Assembly (NCBI GenBank): GCA_024803745.1
Contig: JANJXV010000013.1
Span: 58,466,602 to 58,530,601, forward strand
DNA: 64,000 nucleotides
Origin: Megascapheus bottae
Lineage: Eukaryota; Chordata; Mammalia; Rodentia; Geomyidae
Direction: 5' to 3'
Positions 23,601-34,133 of this stretch are shown piece by piece; the stretch's first letter is position 1, and each line of letters starts with the position of its first letter. The notes beneath the pieces were generated by a model. The model did no database searches and was not told where the DNA came from. It saw only the letters and a list, made by a program, of their open reading frames with translations. A program made the translations under genes and the position numbers.

Positions 23601-25012
23601 GCGCCGGGTCGGGCCCGTAGAACTGGGTCAGCTGCTCCGCCAGGTCCACGGCGTCCGCGCGCTCCAGCCGACCCCACGGGATGCTGCGGCCGCCCGCGGA
23701 CGCGTCCCGGAGCTTGTGGCGGAAGCGCTTCAGCTGCTCCTGGCTCAGGTCCTCCAGCGCCGCCAGGAGCAGCTCGCGGGCCGCGGCCTCGCGGGGCTCC
23801 GCGCTGCACGAGAGGGCTCGTCAGCCCCGGCCCTGCCGCGCCGTGCCCGGCCACCGGCCCGCCTCGGGACGTGGCGGGTGCGCTCGGGAAGCCCGCCGGG
23901 TGCCAGGTCAGCGCTGCAGCACGCAGGAGGCCCGGCTGGCTCCGCAGCGCCACACTCGCGGGGCAAGTCAGAGGCGGCCGCGGCCCAAGTGGTACCGAGC
24001 CAACCTTGGCGAAGGCCGCTCAGGGGCGGTGCCCAGGACGGAGCTCAAGCCCCCAGGACGGCCGGAAAAGAAGAAGAAGAAAGCCACCGGGGGTGATGCC
24101 TGTCTGTCCCCGTCCTCGAGTGAAAGCCACCGGGGGTGATGCCTGTCTGTCCCCGGTCCTCGAGTGAAAGCCACCGGGGGTGATGCCTGTCTGTCCCCGT
24201 CCTCGAGTGAAAGCCACCTGGGGTGATGCCTGTCTGTCCCCGGTCCTCGAGTGAAAGCCACCTGGGGTGATGCCTGTCTGTCCCTGTCCTCGAGTGAAAG
24301 CCACCGGGGGTGATGCCTGTCTGTCCCCGTCCTCGAGTGAAAGCCACCGGGGGTGATGCCTGTCTGTCCCCGTCCTCGAGTGAAAGCCACCGGGGGTGAT
24401 GCCTGTCTGTCCCTGTCCTCGAGTGAAAGCCACCGGGGGTGATGCCTGTCTGTCCCCGGTCCTCGAGTGAAAGCCACCGGGATGATGCCTGTCTGTCCCC
24501 GTCCTCGAGTGAAAGCCACCGGGGGTGATGCCTGTCTGTCCCTGTCCTCGAGTGAAAGCCACCTGGGGTGATGCCTGTCTGTCGCCGGTCCTCGAGTGGG
24601 CATCACACTGTTCCAAGGCTTGAGCTCAGACCCCTCCCTACTGAAACTGACCATTGCTTCCCGCCCGCCCTCTCTTCCTTTTTTCCTTCTTCCCTCCCTC
24701 TTACTCCCTTTCACTTGGTAAACTCCAGATGGGGTCTCTTGCTTTTGCCTTCCTCTCCCTCTCCTGGGAGCCAGGCGCACAGCTCCTTAGCAGGGGCCCT
24801 CAGCCCAGGCTGTTCTTGAACTTTCAACAGGCCTGCTCTATACTTCGGCAGGCCTCTAGGAACAGACCCAATAAGTGCTCAGTGAAGGTATAGGTAGGCT
24901 TAGGAAGGGGGCGACTGGCCTCAGGGAATGCACAGGACCAGGGAGGCCCCCGAGCGGGTGCAAGCCCCCTCCTAGTCACTCACCCGGAGCAGGAGGCCCC
25001 CGCCTCATCCAT
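17700..25012 (-). CDS. NLRP6: NLR family pyrin-domain protein 6
   Basis: Cytosolic innate sensor, best known from gut epithelium, that can recruit ASC/caspase-1 (family knowledge). Coding exons: 25012-24984, 23803-23523, 22380-22336, 22188-20430, 19524-19432, 18563-18393, 18317-18150, 17838-17700. The phases chain without a break to 894 aa (human 892). The tiny first exon (MDEAGASCSG) is chosen because the pyrin exon has an in-frame TGA upstream and no ATG, and the spliced N-terminus then aligns residue for residue with human. Domains: pyrin about 20-95; basic linker about 120-156; Gly/Glu-rich insert about 157-179; NACHT with Walker A GPAGIGKT at 219-226 and Walker B region LLFILDGADE at 291-300; acidic run EEEEEE about 650; leucine-rich repeats about 705-890, roughly one per 3' exon. 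No disabling change is seen. Confidence 0.95.
19868..20095 (+). repeat. B1-like/right-arm composite SINE in NLRP6 intron
   Basis: Both halves are present (gctactcagaaggctgagat, then gctgtggctcaagtggtaaa). It is followed by an imperfect CA tract (20097-20136), possibly grown from its tail. Confidence 0.85.
20430..22188 (-). other. NLRP6: NLRP6 large NACHT exon
   Basis: A single 1,759-nt exon, phase 1 in and phase 2 out, encodes residues 119-705: linker, NACHT, winged-helix region and the start of the LRR region. It is very GC-rich and CpG-rich in its 5' two thirds (20740-22188), far above the 3' LRR exons. Its donor is the GTGAGT at 20429. Confidence 0.93.
22519..23517. repeat. 1-kb G-rich/C-rich minisatellite in NLRP6 intron 2
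   Basis: Almost pure tandem array of ccccgacccc, ccccggcccc and ccccgccccc blocks, with higher-order copies (for example a cctccggcctgcccccc block near 22833 and again near 23129). On the transcribed minus strand it is runs of GGGG separated by one to three bases. It fills nearly all of the 1,142-bp intron. Confidence 0.95.
23523..23803 (-). other. NLRP6: NLRP6 pyrin-domain exon
   Basis: Encodes residues 10-104, including the death-fold segment RELLLAALEDLSQEQLKRF and LAEQLTQFYGPDPALEVA. The acceptor is CAG before 23803 and the donor is GTGAGC after 23523. An intron with a G-rich array begins almost at once downstream. Confidence 0.92.
24078..24599. repeat. 43/44-bp minisatellite in NLRP6 intron 1, about 12 copies
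   Basis: The unit contains gaaagccaccgggggtgatg, then cctgtctgtcccc, then gtcctcgagt. Each copy carries a CTCGAG palindrome. Variants alternate ccggggg/cctgggg and cccc/ccct. One copy has lost two bases. Confidence 0.95.
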
Positions 25013-25492
25013 GGAGGCCAGTCCTTGGGTTCAGCTCGCAGAGGCAGGGATCAGGGAAGTGACCTTTCCCAGGCTGACTTGGCTGAGTCCTGTTGGAGTT
25101 TTTCAGCCCCTTCCATTCCAGCTCAGCCAGCACTGAGCTGTTGGTTCAGTCACTAAACTTCCAAGCTCGGGTTCTTGGAACCTCCACACCCTTACCTTTA
25201 AGTACGGAGCTCGTGACCTTCGGCTTCCTGCTACTGTTATTCTCTTCCAGTTAACACTTTCCCAAGGGGTGTGGTACCCAGTGTGTCTGTGAACAAAGAA
25301 GCTACTCAGAACCCATGGCAGGACTGCCTCAGAATCAGGTCTCAGCTAAAGTCTTACTGAGCTAAATTCTGCAGCCAAGGTGAAGAAGTTTCCAGGGAGC
25401 AAAGGAGGAATTTTATGCAGAGTATTTGGAAAGAAGGGCTGTTGACTGGGCCTGGGGAGAAACTGGGATAGAGTGAGCACCGCAGTTTCCTA

Positions 25493-25601
25493 CCCCCCCC
25501 AAGCCTGCCGAGAGGGAGAGGTTTGCTTATGAACGCTATTTGTGACACCCCCCCCCAAGCCTGCCAAGAGGGAGAGGTTTGCTTATGAACGCTATTTGTG
25601 A
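25493..25601. repeat. Twofold 54-bp direct repeat
   Basis: Two adjacent copies of a C-run followed by aagcctgcc(g/a)agagggagag and gtttgcttatgaacgctatt, differing by one substitution plus C-run length. Confidence 0.93.
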
Positions 25602-27734
25602 CACCCCCCCACCCCAAGGCCCCATAAGATCGTGGTAGTGTGGGCTCCATTGCCTGTGTGGAATGGCTGTTTGGGGCATGTGCCTTCAAGGCCATGACAT
25701 TTTGTTCACGTGACTGTGTCGGTCATGGGCTGATCAACAGTTTCCAAAGATAACAGGTCTGAATCCCTGAAAGCTGGAGATGTCTCTTCAGAAATGGGAG
25801 AAGTCCCTTCAGAAATGGAAAGGGACTTTGTAGCTGTGACTAAAATCTAAGAACTTGAGTGGGTTACCTAAGTAGATCCCAAGTGTTCTAAGTGCCAGAA
25901 GATTGAGGCAGATGGAGACCTGAATTGGAACATGGCTTTGACAATAGAAGAAGGGGCTACAAGCCAAGAAACACAGAAGCTGGAGGTGCAATAGACAGGT
26001 AAAGGGAGAGATTTTCCTCAAAGCCTCTGGATGGAGTGCAGCTGAGACAATTTCTGGATCTCAGCACAGTGAAACTGAATTTAGACTTTTGGCCTCCAAA
26101 CTGTGAGAAAAGAAACGTGTTACTGAAGTGACAGGAAGTGTGCCCAGACTCATTGGACCATCCTCTCTGGCCACAGGTTGCTCGATTCGCAATCCTGCTT
26201 CAGTCAGGAGACCGAGGAGCTGCTCTTGGAATCTGTCTACAGTATTGGTACATCAGGAGGCAGAGCCCAGAGAGGGCCCATTTCTCTTGGTGATTGTTTT
26301 TTCTCCCACCTTTCTCTGGGGAGGGCTCAGGGTATGACAAATGTGGTTTCTATGCAGTCACACTTCCATCTGCTCTTGGGCTTCATGCTGTGACTTTCAG
26401 AATTCCACATGAGGGTGCCCTGAGGTAAGCCTCTTCCCAGTGTCATAGGCCCCCAAGGGCTTGGGCATGTGTCCTATGAACAAGAGAGAAGTACTACAAG
26501 GACTCCACCTGGAGGGATAGAGAGACTTTCTCAGGGGTGGCAGAAATGCTCTTCAAAGGGCTTTCATGACTATTAACAAATTATCACAGCACCGGGGGAG
26601 CCCGTGGGCCGTGTGTGGAAGCAGCCTCACCTGGGCCGGTGCAGAGCAAGGCAAGGCCTTCACCCTGGATGTGGCATGGCTGCACCCAGCAGGAGGTCTC
26701 AGTTCTCTTGACATGTTGGCCTTGTGTTGGGCTCATCTGACAGACTGGGGTTCTGCAGAGTGAAGTAACTACCTTAAGACCACATGTGCTCTACAGTGTG
26801 AGAGTATCACCAAGCGCCTGGTCCAGAGCCTCTTCTGAAGACCCTAGGGTACCTCTCCCTATCCCTTTGTTGAGCCCAACTGTCATCCTGATGCTCTCCA
26901 CAGACTCACTCACTCCTCTAGGTGCAGACATGGACACAGGAGCATGTACATCCTGTTTTCTCTACAACCTCTTACAAACAAGTGCTCTGTCTCTCTTTTG
27001 TTGTTGAAGGTAGAAGATTGGAAGTCAGATTGCCTGGAGATCCAGTCCTGGAGGCACTACCCAATAGTTGTGTGGCTTGGACAAATCACTCAACTTCGCT
27101 GTCCTCTCTGTAAAAGGGAACAGGGTGAGAGTTTTGCAGCTGTAATGCACGCAGCGGGTACATCCTGGGATTTACTCTCCTCAGCCCACTGTCACTGCAC
27201 AGCTGCAGCCCCACACTGCACAGGTTTTCAAGAGTTGTGTATCCTTGATCAGGTCTGATTCTTCCTCACTTCCCCATGACCTTTTCCTTGAAATGTTCTT
27301 TCCCAATTGTGGGAAGGGCTAAGACCATGGTGCCAAAGTCAAGGACCAGCTGTAGGCTTCTGGGCTTTCTACCATGGAGGTGGGACAGGCTGAAAGACCT
27401 GGGAGCTGAGAACAGTAAGGTTGTGCTGGTTTTCCTATCCACCCAGAGGGACTTTGTCTCAAATAGACTGTGCCCCACAAGCTCTTAGTACTGGTTGATA
27501 ATAGCCTTATAAACTTGGTTGATAAGAGAAACTTACATTTCCAGGATCTGCAGACACAGGTGAGGTGGGAGGAGGCTGGGACCAGAGGAGGGAGTAAAGT
27601 AGGTGGTGCTGGGGGCTGGGGGTGGAGAGTTGTGAGCGGCATCATTGCTGGTGCGAATACACAATGGTGAGGGCACCAAGTTCATTATGAAGCTAAACGG
27701 AGGCTTGCTATCTGAGCCAGCAACTATGCTATTT

Positions 27735-27905
27735 GCCCAAATTAGTTAAAAATGGTCATCTACACAAAAGCTTGCACATGGATATTTATAGCAGTTTTAA
27801 CCACATTTTGCCAAAATCTAGAAGCAGCCCAGATGCCCTTCAATGAGTGAGTAAGCAATGGTCTATCTAGACAGTGGGACGTTACAACACTGAAAAGAAG
27901 CCCCT
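27735..27905 (+). mobile_element. Old L1 fragment
   Basis: Resembles the widespread mammalian L1 segment (gcacatggatatttatagca, then agcagcccagatgcccttca). No flanking target duplication was found. Confidence 0.65.
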
Positions 27906-28181
27906 TCCAGTAGGAGCTGAGTTCAGCCAAGAGGCAGCTGATACCAAATTTTGGTCTAAAATCTCTTGAGGATTCCCAGAGGCACTCACAAAAGCAGAAC
28001 CACCTCATCCTCAGAGACCAGCCTCCTGAGGCCCTCAGGCAAGGCCCTCCCATTCAGCAGCAGTCCTTGGAGCAGGCACTTCCTCAGCAACCCCACGTTG
28101 CATTCATGCTATCCTTCCCTTCCCCAAGAGTCCTGCCCCCAACCTCTGCCCGTCAAAGTAGTCTTGAGTGAAAGACCAAAC

Positions 28182-28428
28182 TGGTTTTGCCTATAATCCT
28201 AGCTACTCAGGAGGCTGAGATCTGAGGACTGAGGTTCAAAGCCAGCCTAGGCATGAAAGTCCAGTCTCATCCCCAATAAACTACTAAAAAGCAAAAATAA
28301 CAACAAAAACCCCCCAAAATAGAGCTGTGGCTCAAGTGGCAGAGCATTTGCTTGTGCAAAAAGAAGCTCAGAGGCAGTGCCCAGACCCTGAGTTTAAGCC
28401 TCAGGACTGGTACCAAAAAAAAAAAATC
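28182..28428 (+). repeat. B1-like/right-arm composite SINE
   Basis: Both halves are separated by an A/C-rich linker. It ends ctcaggactggtacc followed by an A-run. Confidence 0.85.
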
Positions 28429-28621
28429 CAGGATGGACTTTGAGGACATTCACTGAGTGAATAAACCAGATTCAGGAGGAAAAGTACTCTGGAATCTACT
28501 AATATATGGTGCCTAGAATTGCCAGGTCCACAGACACAGAAAGTAGGACAGAAGGGAAGAAGTTCTGGAAGATGGGTGGTGTTGATGGTTTCATGACAAC
28601 ATGAATATGCTTAATATTCTT

Positions 28622-29096
28622 TATATACATATTTTATTGTAATTAATAGAAGGGTTACAGTTATATTCTCCAGATAGAAGGTGCATTACTTCACACACAT
28701 TGATAACTCTTCTCATGTTTTTGTCCCCATTTCCTCCCCCACCTTCTCCCCTTGTCTTGTTTTCTCCACTTTCCTTTCCTATTTTGAATAAGCAAATAAT
28801 CGTATATACAATATAACAGATAACAAGGTAAGATGCTGTAACAATATGAGAATAACCAAGGGACAACAAATGAGAAATACCATAGTACATTAAGAACAAC
28901 AATCACACATTATATGGCTCTTGTTTCCATATCCTGGAGGTCCTTTCATTTAGCCTCATCCCATATGGCCTTACGTATCTAGGTTTTGAGCTATTGTAAT
29001 CCTCTGCCAGGAGAGTCCAAGGTTTCTATTGATTATTACAAATGAGGGAAACCATTGAGTCTATGTTCCTTTGGGTCTGGCTTACTTAATATGATT
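28622..29096 (-). mobile_element. 5'-truncated L1 3' end with 14-bp TSD
   Basis: About 475 bp flanked by tgcttaatattctt at 28608-28621 and 29097-29110. Internal sequence (ctctgccaggagagtccaag, ttcctttgggtctggcttac) resembles L1 3'-end sequence elsewhere in the window (36.3 and 43.9 kb). Confidence 0.6.
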
Positions 29097-29188
29097 TGCT
29101 TAATATTCTTGAACTCTACACCTAAGCATGGCTAAGATGGGAAATTTTGTGTCATGTGCTTTTGTTACATTAGAAGAAAGGAGGGGGG

Positions 29189-29630
29189 AGCTGGGCGAGG
29201 TGGCTCACTCCTGTAATCTGAGCTACTCAGGAGGCTGAGATCTGAGGATCGTGGTCAAAGCCAGCCTGGATATGAAAGTCTGTGAGACTTTTTTTTTTTC
29301 CAGTCCTGGTCTTGAGCTCAGGGCCTGAGCACTGTCCTTGTACTTTCTCAAGGCTAGAGCTCTACCACTTGAGCCTCAGCACCCCTTCTGGCTTTTTCTA
29401 TGTATGTGGTACCGAGGAATTGAACCCAGGTCTTTGTGCATGCCAGGCAAGCACTTTAACCACTAGGCCACACTCCCGGCCCTCTGTGAGACTCTTATCT
29501 CCAATTAACCACCAGAAAACTGGAAGTGGTGCTGTGGCTTAAGTGGTAGAGTGGTAGTCTTGAGCTGAAGAGTTCAGGGACAGTGCCCAGGCCCAGAGTT
29601 CAAGCCCAACCACTGACCGAAAAAAAAGAA
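29189..29630 (+). repeat. B1-like/right-arm SINE split by another SINE
   Basis: The left part is 29189-29289. The right part resumes at 29483 with ctcttatctccaattaacc and runs to the A/G-rich tail. The break is an IDL-Geo-like insertion at 29290-29482. Confidence 0.92.
29290..29482 (-). repeat. IDL-Geo-like SINE nested in another SINE
   Basis: Target duplication tctgtgagact at 29279-29289 and 29483-29493 inside the host element. Confidence 0.95.
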
Positions 29631-29714
29631 AAAGAAAAAAGAAAAAAAGAAAGAGAGAAAGAAAAAAAGAAAGGAGGGAGCCGAGGACGAAGATGTGACG
29701 CCATTGTAGAGTGC

Positions 29715-29826
29715 ATGCTTAGCATGTGCAAGACCCATCCGTGTGCTTAGCATGTGCAAGACCCATCCGTGTGCTTAGCATGTGCAAGACCCAGCCGTGT
29801 GCTTAGCATGTGCAAGACCCAGCCGT
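29715..29826. repeat. 28-bp tandem repeat, four copies
   Basis: The unit is gtgcttagcatgtgcaagac plus ccatccgt. The last two copies have cagc for catc. The unit resembles an internal part of the ID-like SINE arm (gcttgcctagcatgcatgaa, gaccc). Confidence 0.9.
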
Positions 29827-30834
29827 GTCCTGTCAGTGAAGAAATGAAAAAGACGAAGTGACTGTATCCATAACCGCATTAATTATTAGCCAAGTGTTCT
29901 CAGCAGGACTTCTGCTCCCTTCCCTGGAGAGGCCACAGCTGCTCAGAGGCAGGGGAATCTTTGGCGGACTTTGAAAGTGAAAGAGCAGAGTCGTAAAGTT
30001 TTATCAGGATCATAACCATTGCCAGGCCTCGCCAGGCTCAGGGGCAGGGTCTGGCAGTGCACGTGTCCAATTGGCCTGGGATAGCTAGAACCCTGGACCC
30101 TCTTCAAGGTGAAATTAATCATTATCCCCAATCATGATCTTGGCCAAGGGTCAAGAGTAGGCTCCTCCCTCCAAGGAGGATGGGCCTGAGGTTTCTGGGG
30201 TCAGATGCCACCTGCTCTCTCATCAGAGTATCACTTGAAAGGGTCCTGGTCCAGTCCTCTCCACCCAGGACAAAGGCTGGGAGCAACAGCCAGGGGACAC
30301 CTGAGGCAACATGGCCTTCCTTGTGGGGAGGTTGCTCAGGAAGCCCTGTTGCTGTAAGTGTGGGACACTGGCTGCCGAGGCCATGGGCTGTGTCCTGTTG
30401 TTGCACTGGCTGCCCCTTTCATGGCCTGGCAGCCCCCTCCCACCCCAGAATGGCACACTGGCTGCTGCCTGCAGTGCAGGATAACTTCCCTGCCAGCAGG
30501 CACCTTACAGCCCTGCTCCAGCCTGTGGGTCCTCCACGCAGCTCCCAGTCGTCAGGCTGCACCGCTTTTCCCACCCTCTGCTCCCGGAGGCCTTTGCCAC
30601 CCACTCAGACCCCTGGGGCACCACATTCCCTCGTTGGAGCTCCTGCTCAGTGAGCAGCTGGACGGACCCTTGGCTTGGCCACTCACTGGCCACCCTGTGA
30701 CCCAGGACATGCTCCTGGCCTAGCTGGGCCTGAGCTTCCCCTTCTGGGAATGGGCAATTCCTACTTTCTTAGTTGAACATTGAAACACTGAAGGCTGTAC
30801 CTGAATGAGTCTCGACTTCCCTTCTCACACTGCA
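29827..30834. other. Unique intergenic sequence
   Basis: No repeat or gene recognised. Short frames on both strands lack protein-like features. Confidence 0.4.
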
Positions 30835-31347
30835 TTAACCAACTCAAATTAACTCAAAATGGACCAATGGCACATATCCAATAGCTGAATCTACAAAACT
30901 TCCTAAAAAATGTTGTGATCTGCAGCTTAACAATGAATTCTTAGGTATGATATTCAAAGCACGAACTCAAAAGAAAAAAGGTAAATTATATTTCACCAGG
31001 ATTAAGACCTTTTGTGCGTTAAAGAACACTGTCAAAGGACTCGAAAGACAATCATGGAATGGGAAAAGATTTGCAAGTCTGAGCTGGGCGCCGTGGCTCA
31101 CGCCTGAAATCCTAACTACTCAAGAGGCTGAGATCTGAGGATCACAGTTTAAAGCCAGCCTGGGCACTAAAGACTGGGAGACTTCTTTCCAATAAATCAC
31201 TAGAAAAGGGGGAGTGGAGCTCAAGGCGTAGGGTGGTAGCCTGGGGCAGAAGAGCCCAGGGACAGTGCCCAGACCAAGTTCAAGGCCCATCACTCTCTCC
31301 TCTCCCCCCCTCTCTCACACACACTCACACACACACACACACACACA

Positions 31348-31416
<69 letters not shown>

Positions 31417-31545
31417 ACAGATTTGCAAGTCATATCTGATAAGGGATTACGATCTAGACTATAAGAAAAGCTCCTACAACTCAGTAACAAACAAAAAATC
31501 CAGGCAACCAACTTGAAACCTGAACAAAGGGTTTTTGTGAGGGGA
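30835..31545 (+). mobile_element. L1 ORF2-region fragment, interrupted by a SINE
   Basis: Resembles mammalian L1 3' ORF2 sequence: attaactcaaaatggaccaa, caggattaagaccttttgtg, then catatctgataagggattac after the insertion. The SINE occupies 31080-31419. Confidence 0.75.
31080..31419 (+). repeat. Composite SINE with long CA/CT tail, 12-bp TSD
   Basis: B1-like half and right arm (31080-31290), followed by about 115 bp of (CA)n/(CT)n. The duplication gatttgcaagtc lies at 31068-31079 and 31420-31431. Confidence 0.92.
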
Positions 31546-31704
31546 CCGAGGTTGAGCAGGTGTGTCCCGGCTGTGGACACAGCTGCGGAGGCTTCTCGTA
31601 GACTGTGAGCAGGGGCTCTCACGAGCTTCTTCTCTGTCTCCCTTCCTGGTGAAAAACCCCTGCAAACATTGGCTTGTGGAGCTTGCCTCAAGTCAGATTT
31701 CTTA

Positions 31705-33150
31705 GACCAGTGCTCCTGACCAGTGCTCCTCCACCTGACCAGTGTTCCTGACCAGTGCTCCTGACCAGTGCTCCTGACCAGTACTCCTCCTCCTGACCAG
31801 TGCTCCTGACCAGTGCTCCTCCACCTGATCAGTGCTCCTGACCAGTGCTCCTGACCAGTGCTCCTCCACCTGACCAGTGCTCCTGACCAGTGCTCCTGAC
31901 CAGTGCTCCTCCACCTGAGCAGTGCTCCTGACCAGTACTCCTCCTCCTGACCAGTGCTCCTGACCAGTGCTCCTCCTGACCAGTGCTCCTGACCAGTGCT
32001 CCTCCTCCTGACCAGTGCTCCTGACCAATGCTCCTGACCAGTGCTCCTCCTCCTGACCAGTGCTCCTGACCAGTGCTCCTCCTCCTGACCAGTGCTCCTG
32101 ACCAGTGCTCCTCCTGACCAGTGCTCCTGACCAGTGCTCCTCCTGACCAGTGCTCCTGACCAGTGCTCCTCCTCCTGACCAGTGCTCCTCCACCTGACCA
32201 ATGCTCCTCCTCCTGACCAGTGCTCCTGACCAGTGCTCCTCCTGACCAGTGCTCCTCCTCCTGACCAGTGCTCCTCCTCCTGACCAGTGCTCCTGACCAG
32301 TGCTCCTCTTGACCAGTGCTCCTGACCAGTGCTCCTCCTCCTGACCAGTGCTCCTCCACCTGACCAATGCTCCTCCTCCTGACCAGTGCTCCTCCTCCTG
32401 ACCAGTGCTCCTGACCAGCGCTCCTCCACCTGACCAGTGCTCCTCCACCTGACCAGTGCTCCTGACCAGTGCTCCTCCACTTGACCAGTGCTCCTCCTCC
32501 TGACCAGTGCTCCTCCACCTGACCAGTGCTCCTCCTCCTGACCAGTGCTCCTGACCAGCGCTCCTCCACCTGACCAGTGCTCCTGACCAGTGCTCCTGAC
32601 CAGTGCTCCTCCTCCTGACCAGCGCTCCTCCTCCTGACCAGTGCTCCTGACCAGCGCTCCTCCACCTGACCAGTGCTCCTGACCAGCGCTCCTCCACCTG
32701 ACCAGTGCTCCTGACCAGTGCTCCTGACCAGTGCTCCTCCTCCTGACCAGTGCTCCTGACCAGCGCTCCTCCTCCTGACTAGTGCTCCTGACTAGTGCTC
32801 CTGACCAGTGCTCCTCCTCCTGACCAGCGCTCCTGACCAGCGCTCCTCCTCCTGACCAGTGCTCCTGACCAGTGCTCCTCCTCCTGACCAGCGCTCCTCC
32901 TCCTGACCAGTGCTCCTGACCAGCGCTCCTCCTCCTGACCAGTGCTCCTGACCAGTGCTCCTCCTCCTGACCAGCGCTCCTCCTCCTGACCAGCGCTCCT
33001 CCTCCTGACCAGTGCTCCTGACCAGTGCTCCTCCTCCTGACCAGCGCTCCTCCTCCTGACCAGCGCTCCTCCTCCTGACCAGTGCTCCTGACCAGCGCTC
33101 CTCCTCCTGACCAGTGCTCCTGACCAGCGCTCCTCCTCCTGACCGGTGCT
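31705..33150. repeat. 1.4-kb minisatellite with 13/16/19-bp units
   Basis: About 90 units of tgctcctgaccag, with zero, one or two extra tcc/acc triplets before tgaccag. A gcgctcc variant of tgctcc becomes frequent toward the right end. On the minus strand it reads as HWSGALVRSTGQEEE-type peptides in every frame. I regard these as repeat artefacts. Confidence 0.95.
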
Positions 33151-34130
33151 CTTCCCTCCGGTTCTGCTCACTCCCTGTTCCTGCCTCACTTCCCAGACTG
33201 CCCAGCATGGTTCTGTCCCCTTTCTCCCTGTCGTTCCCCCAGTCACCAGGCCTGCTGCGGAACCTCACGTCCCAGGGGCCCTGTCTCAAGTCCTGCGCCT
33301 GGGTGTGGCTGCCCCTGCTCCTTCCTCTCTTCTGCTCTCTGCATGCACTGGCCAGACTGGGTTCCAGACACCATCTCCACATGAAGTTGTGGGAGTTGGA
33401 GTCACCATCTGAACTCCATCTCCTACACCGGCTCTGCACACAGCTCCACAGCTCCAGAGGAGAACTTCTGGTCTCCCAGGCCGTATGGGCTTTGTCTGAA
33501 CTTCCCCGGCCCTCACCCACCCATATCAGATGCTGGCAGCGTGATCTCTTATGTACTTGGGCCACGTATCTCCATGGTGCCTTGGACTTCTTCTGGCTCC
33601 TTGGAATCTACTCCATGTCCTCCAAACCACCTCTGTGGGCTGCCCTGGCCAAGCCCTGGATCACACCTTCCTCACCGTCTTCTACAAGGGAGCCACTCAG
33701 AAACTTGGAGCTGCCAGCGGGGGGTTGTCCAAGAGTGGGTCAGGTCACGTCCCTTCCGCTCAGTCCCTCTAGTCCTGAGCAATCATCTCAGAGAAAGGAG
33801 CTCTGGATGCCCTGCACACTCTGCAGCCCCGGCTGTCCTTCCACCCCTCCAGATTCCCCAGAGCCTTGCTTTCTCAGGTCTGGGCTCAAGTGTCACTGCA
33901 GGCTGAAGCCGGGTAGGCCACCTTCTGAAATGACAGATAAACCTACCGTGCCCCATTCTTGCTATACCTAGGTGCCCCCGTCTGTTTTCCTGTAGGGAAT
34001 CTTCAGGAGGCCTGATACCTGGTCTGCTTTGCTCCAGCTCAGCACTTGACACAGTGGAGTGCAGGCAGTGAGCCTGCGGCTTCAAACAGCCAAGCAGAGG
34101 GGCCTAAAGGCTTCACCTGAGCATTATTTT
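33151..34130. other. Unique intergenic sequence with one long frame
   Basis: A plus-strand frame of 285 codons (33114-33971) begins inside the minisatellite. Its composition and lack of any recognisable motif do not support a gene. Confidence 0.35.
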
Positions 34131-34133
34131 GAT

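Larger units (their letters stand above)
25013..28181. other. Upstream flank of NLRP6, mostly unique
   Basis: No gene found. It contains a twofold direct repeat of about 54 bp (25493-25601) and an L1 fragment (27735-27905). The first few hundred bases should hold the NLRP6 promoter, but no TATA box or confident factor site is apparent. Confidence 0.4.

Noticed and set aside
20366..23620. 1,084-codon plus-strand open frame
   Set aside because: It is antisense to the NLRP6 NACHT and pyrin exons and crosses the G-rich array. It stays open because of extreme GC content and repeat periodicity; the peptide is low-complexity Pro/Arg/Ala.
22138..23649. Long minus frames of Gly/Arg repeats (503 and 396 codons)
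   Set aside because: They read from NLRP6 exon ends into the intronic minisatellite. The spliced NLRP6 model explains the real coding parts.
23804..23954. NLRP6 start codon within the pyrin exon's upstream sequence
   Set aside because: In the pyrin frame a TGA lies upstream with no ATG between. The tiny exon at 25012-24984 gives the correct phase and N-terminus.
24078..24599. CRISPR-like array
   Set aside because: Copies are contiguous with no unique spacers, and this is a mammalian intron; it is a minisatellite.
24020..24780. Minus frames of 100-270 codons with repeated RHHPRWLS/GGFHSRTG peptides
   Set aside because: They are translations of the 43/44-bp minisatellite.
31353..33565. Minus frames of 375, 331, 278 and 257 codons with HWSGALVR repeats
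   Set aside because: Artefact of the 13/16/19-bp minisatellite, open in all three frames and with no conserved domain.
33114..33971. 285-codon plus frame after the minisatellite
   Set aside because: It starts within the repeat, has no recognisable motif or splice context, and overlaps competing frames on both strands.
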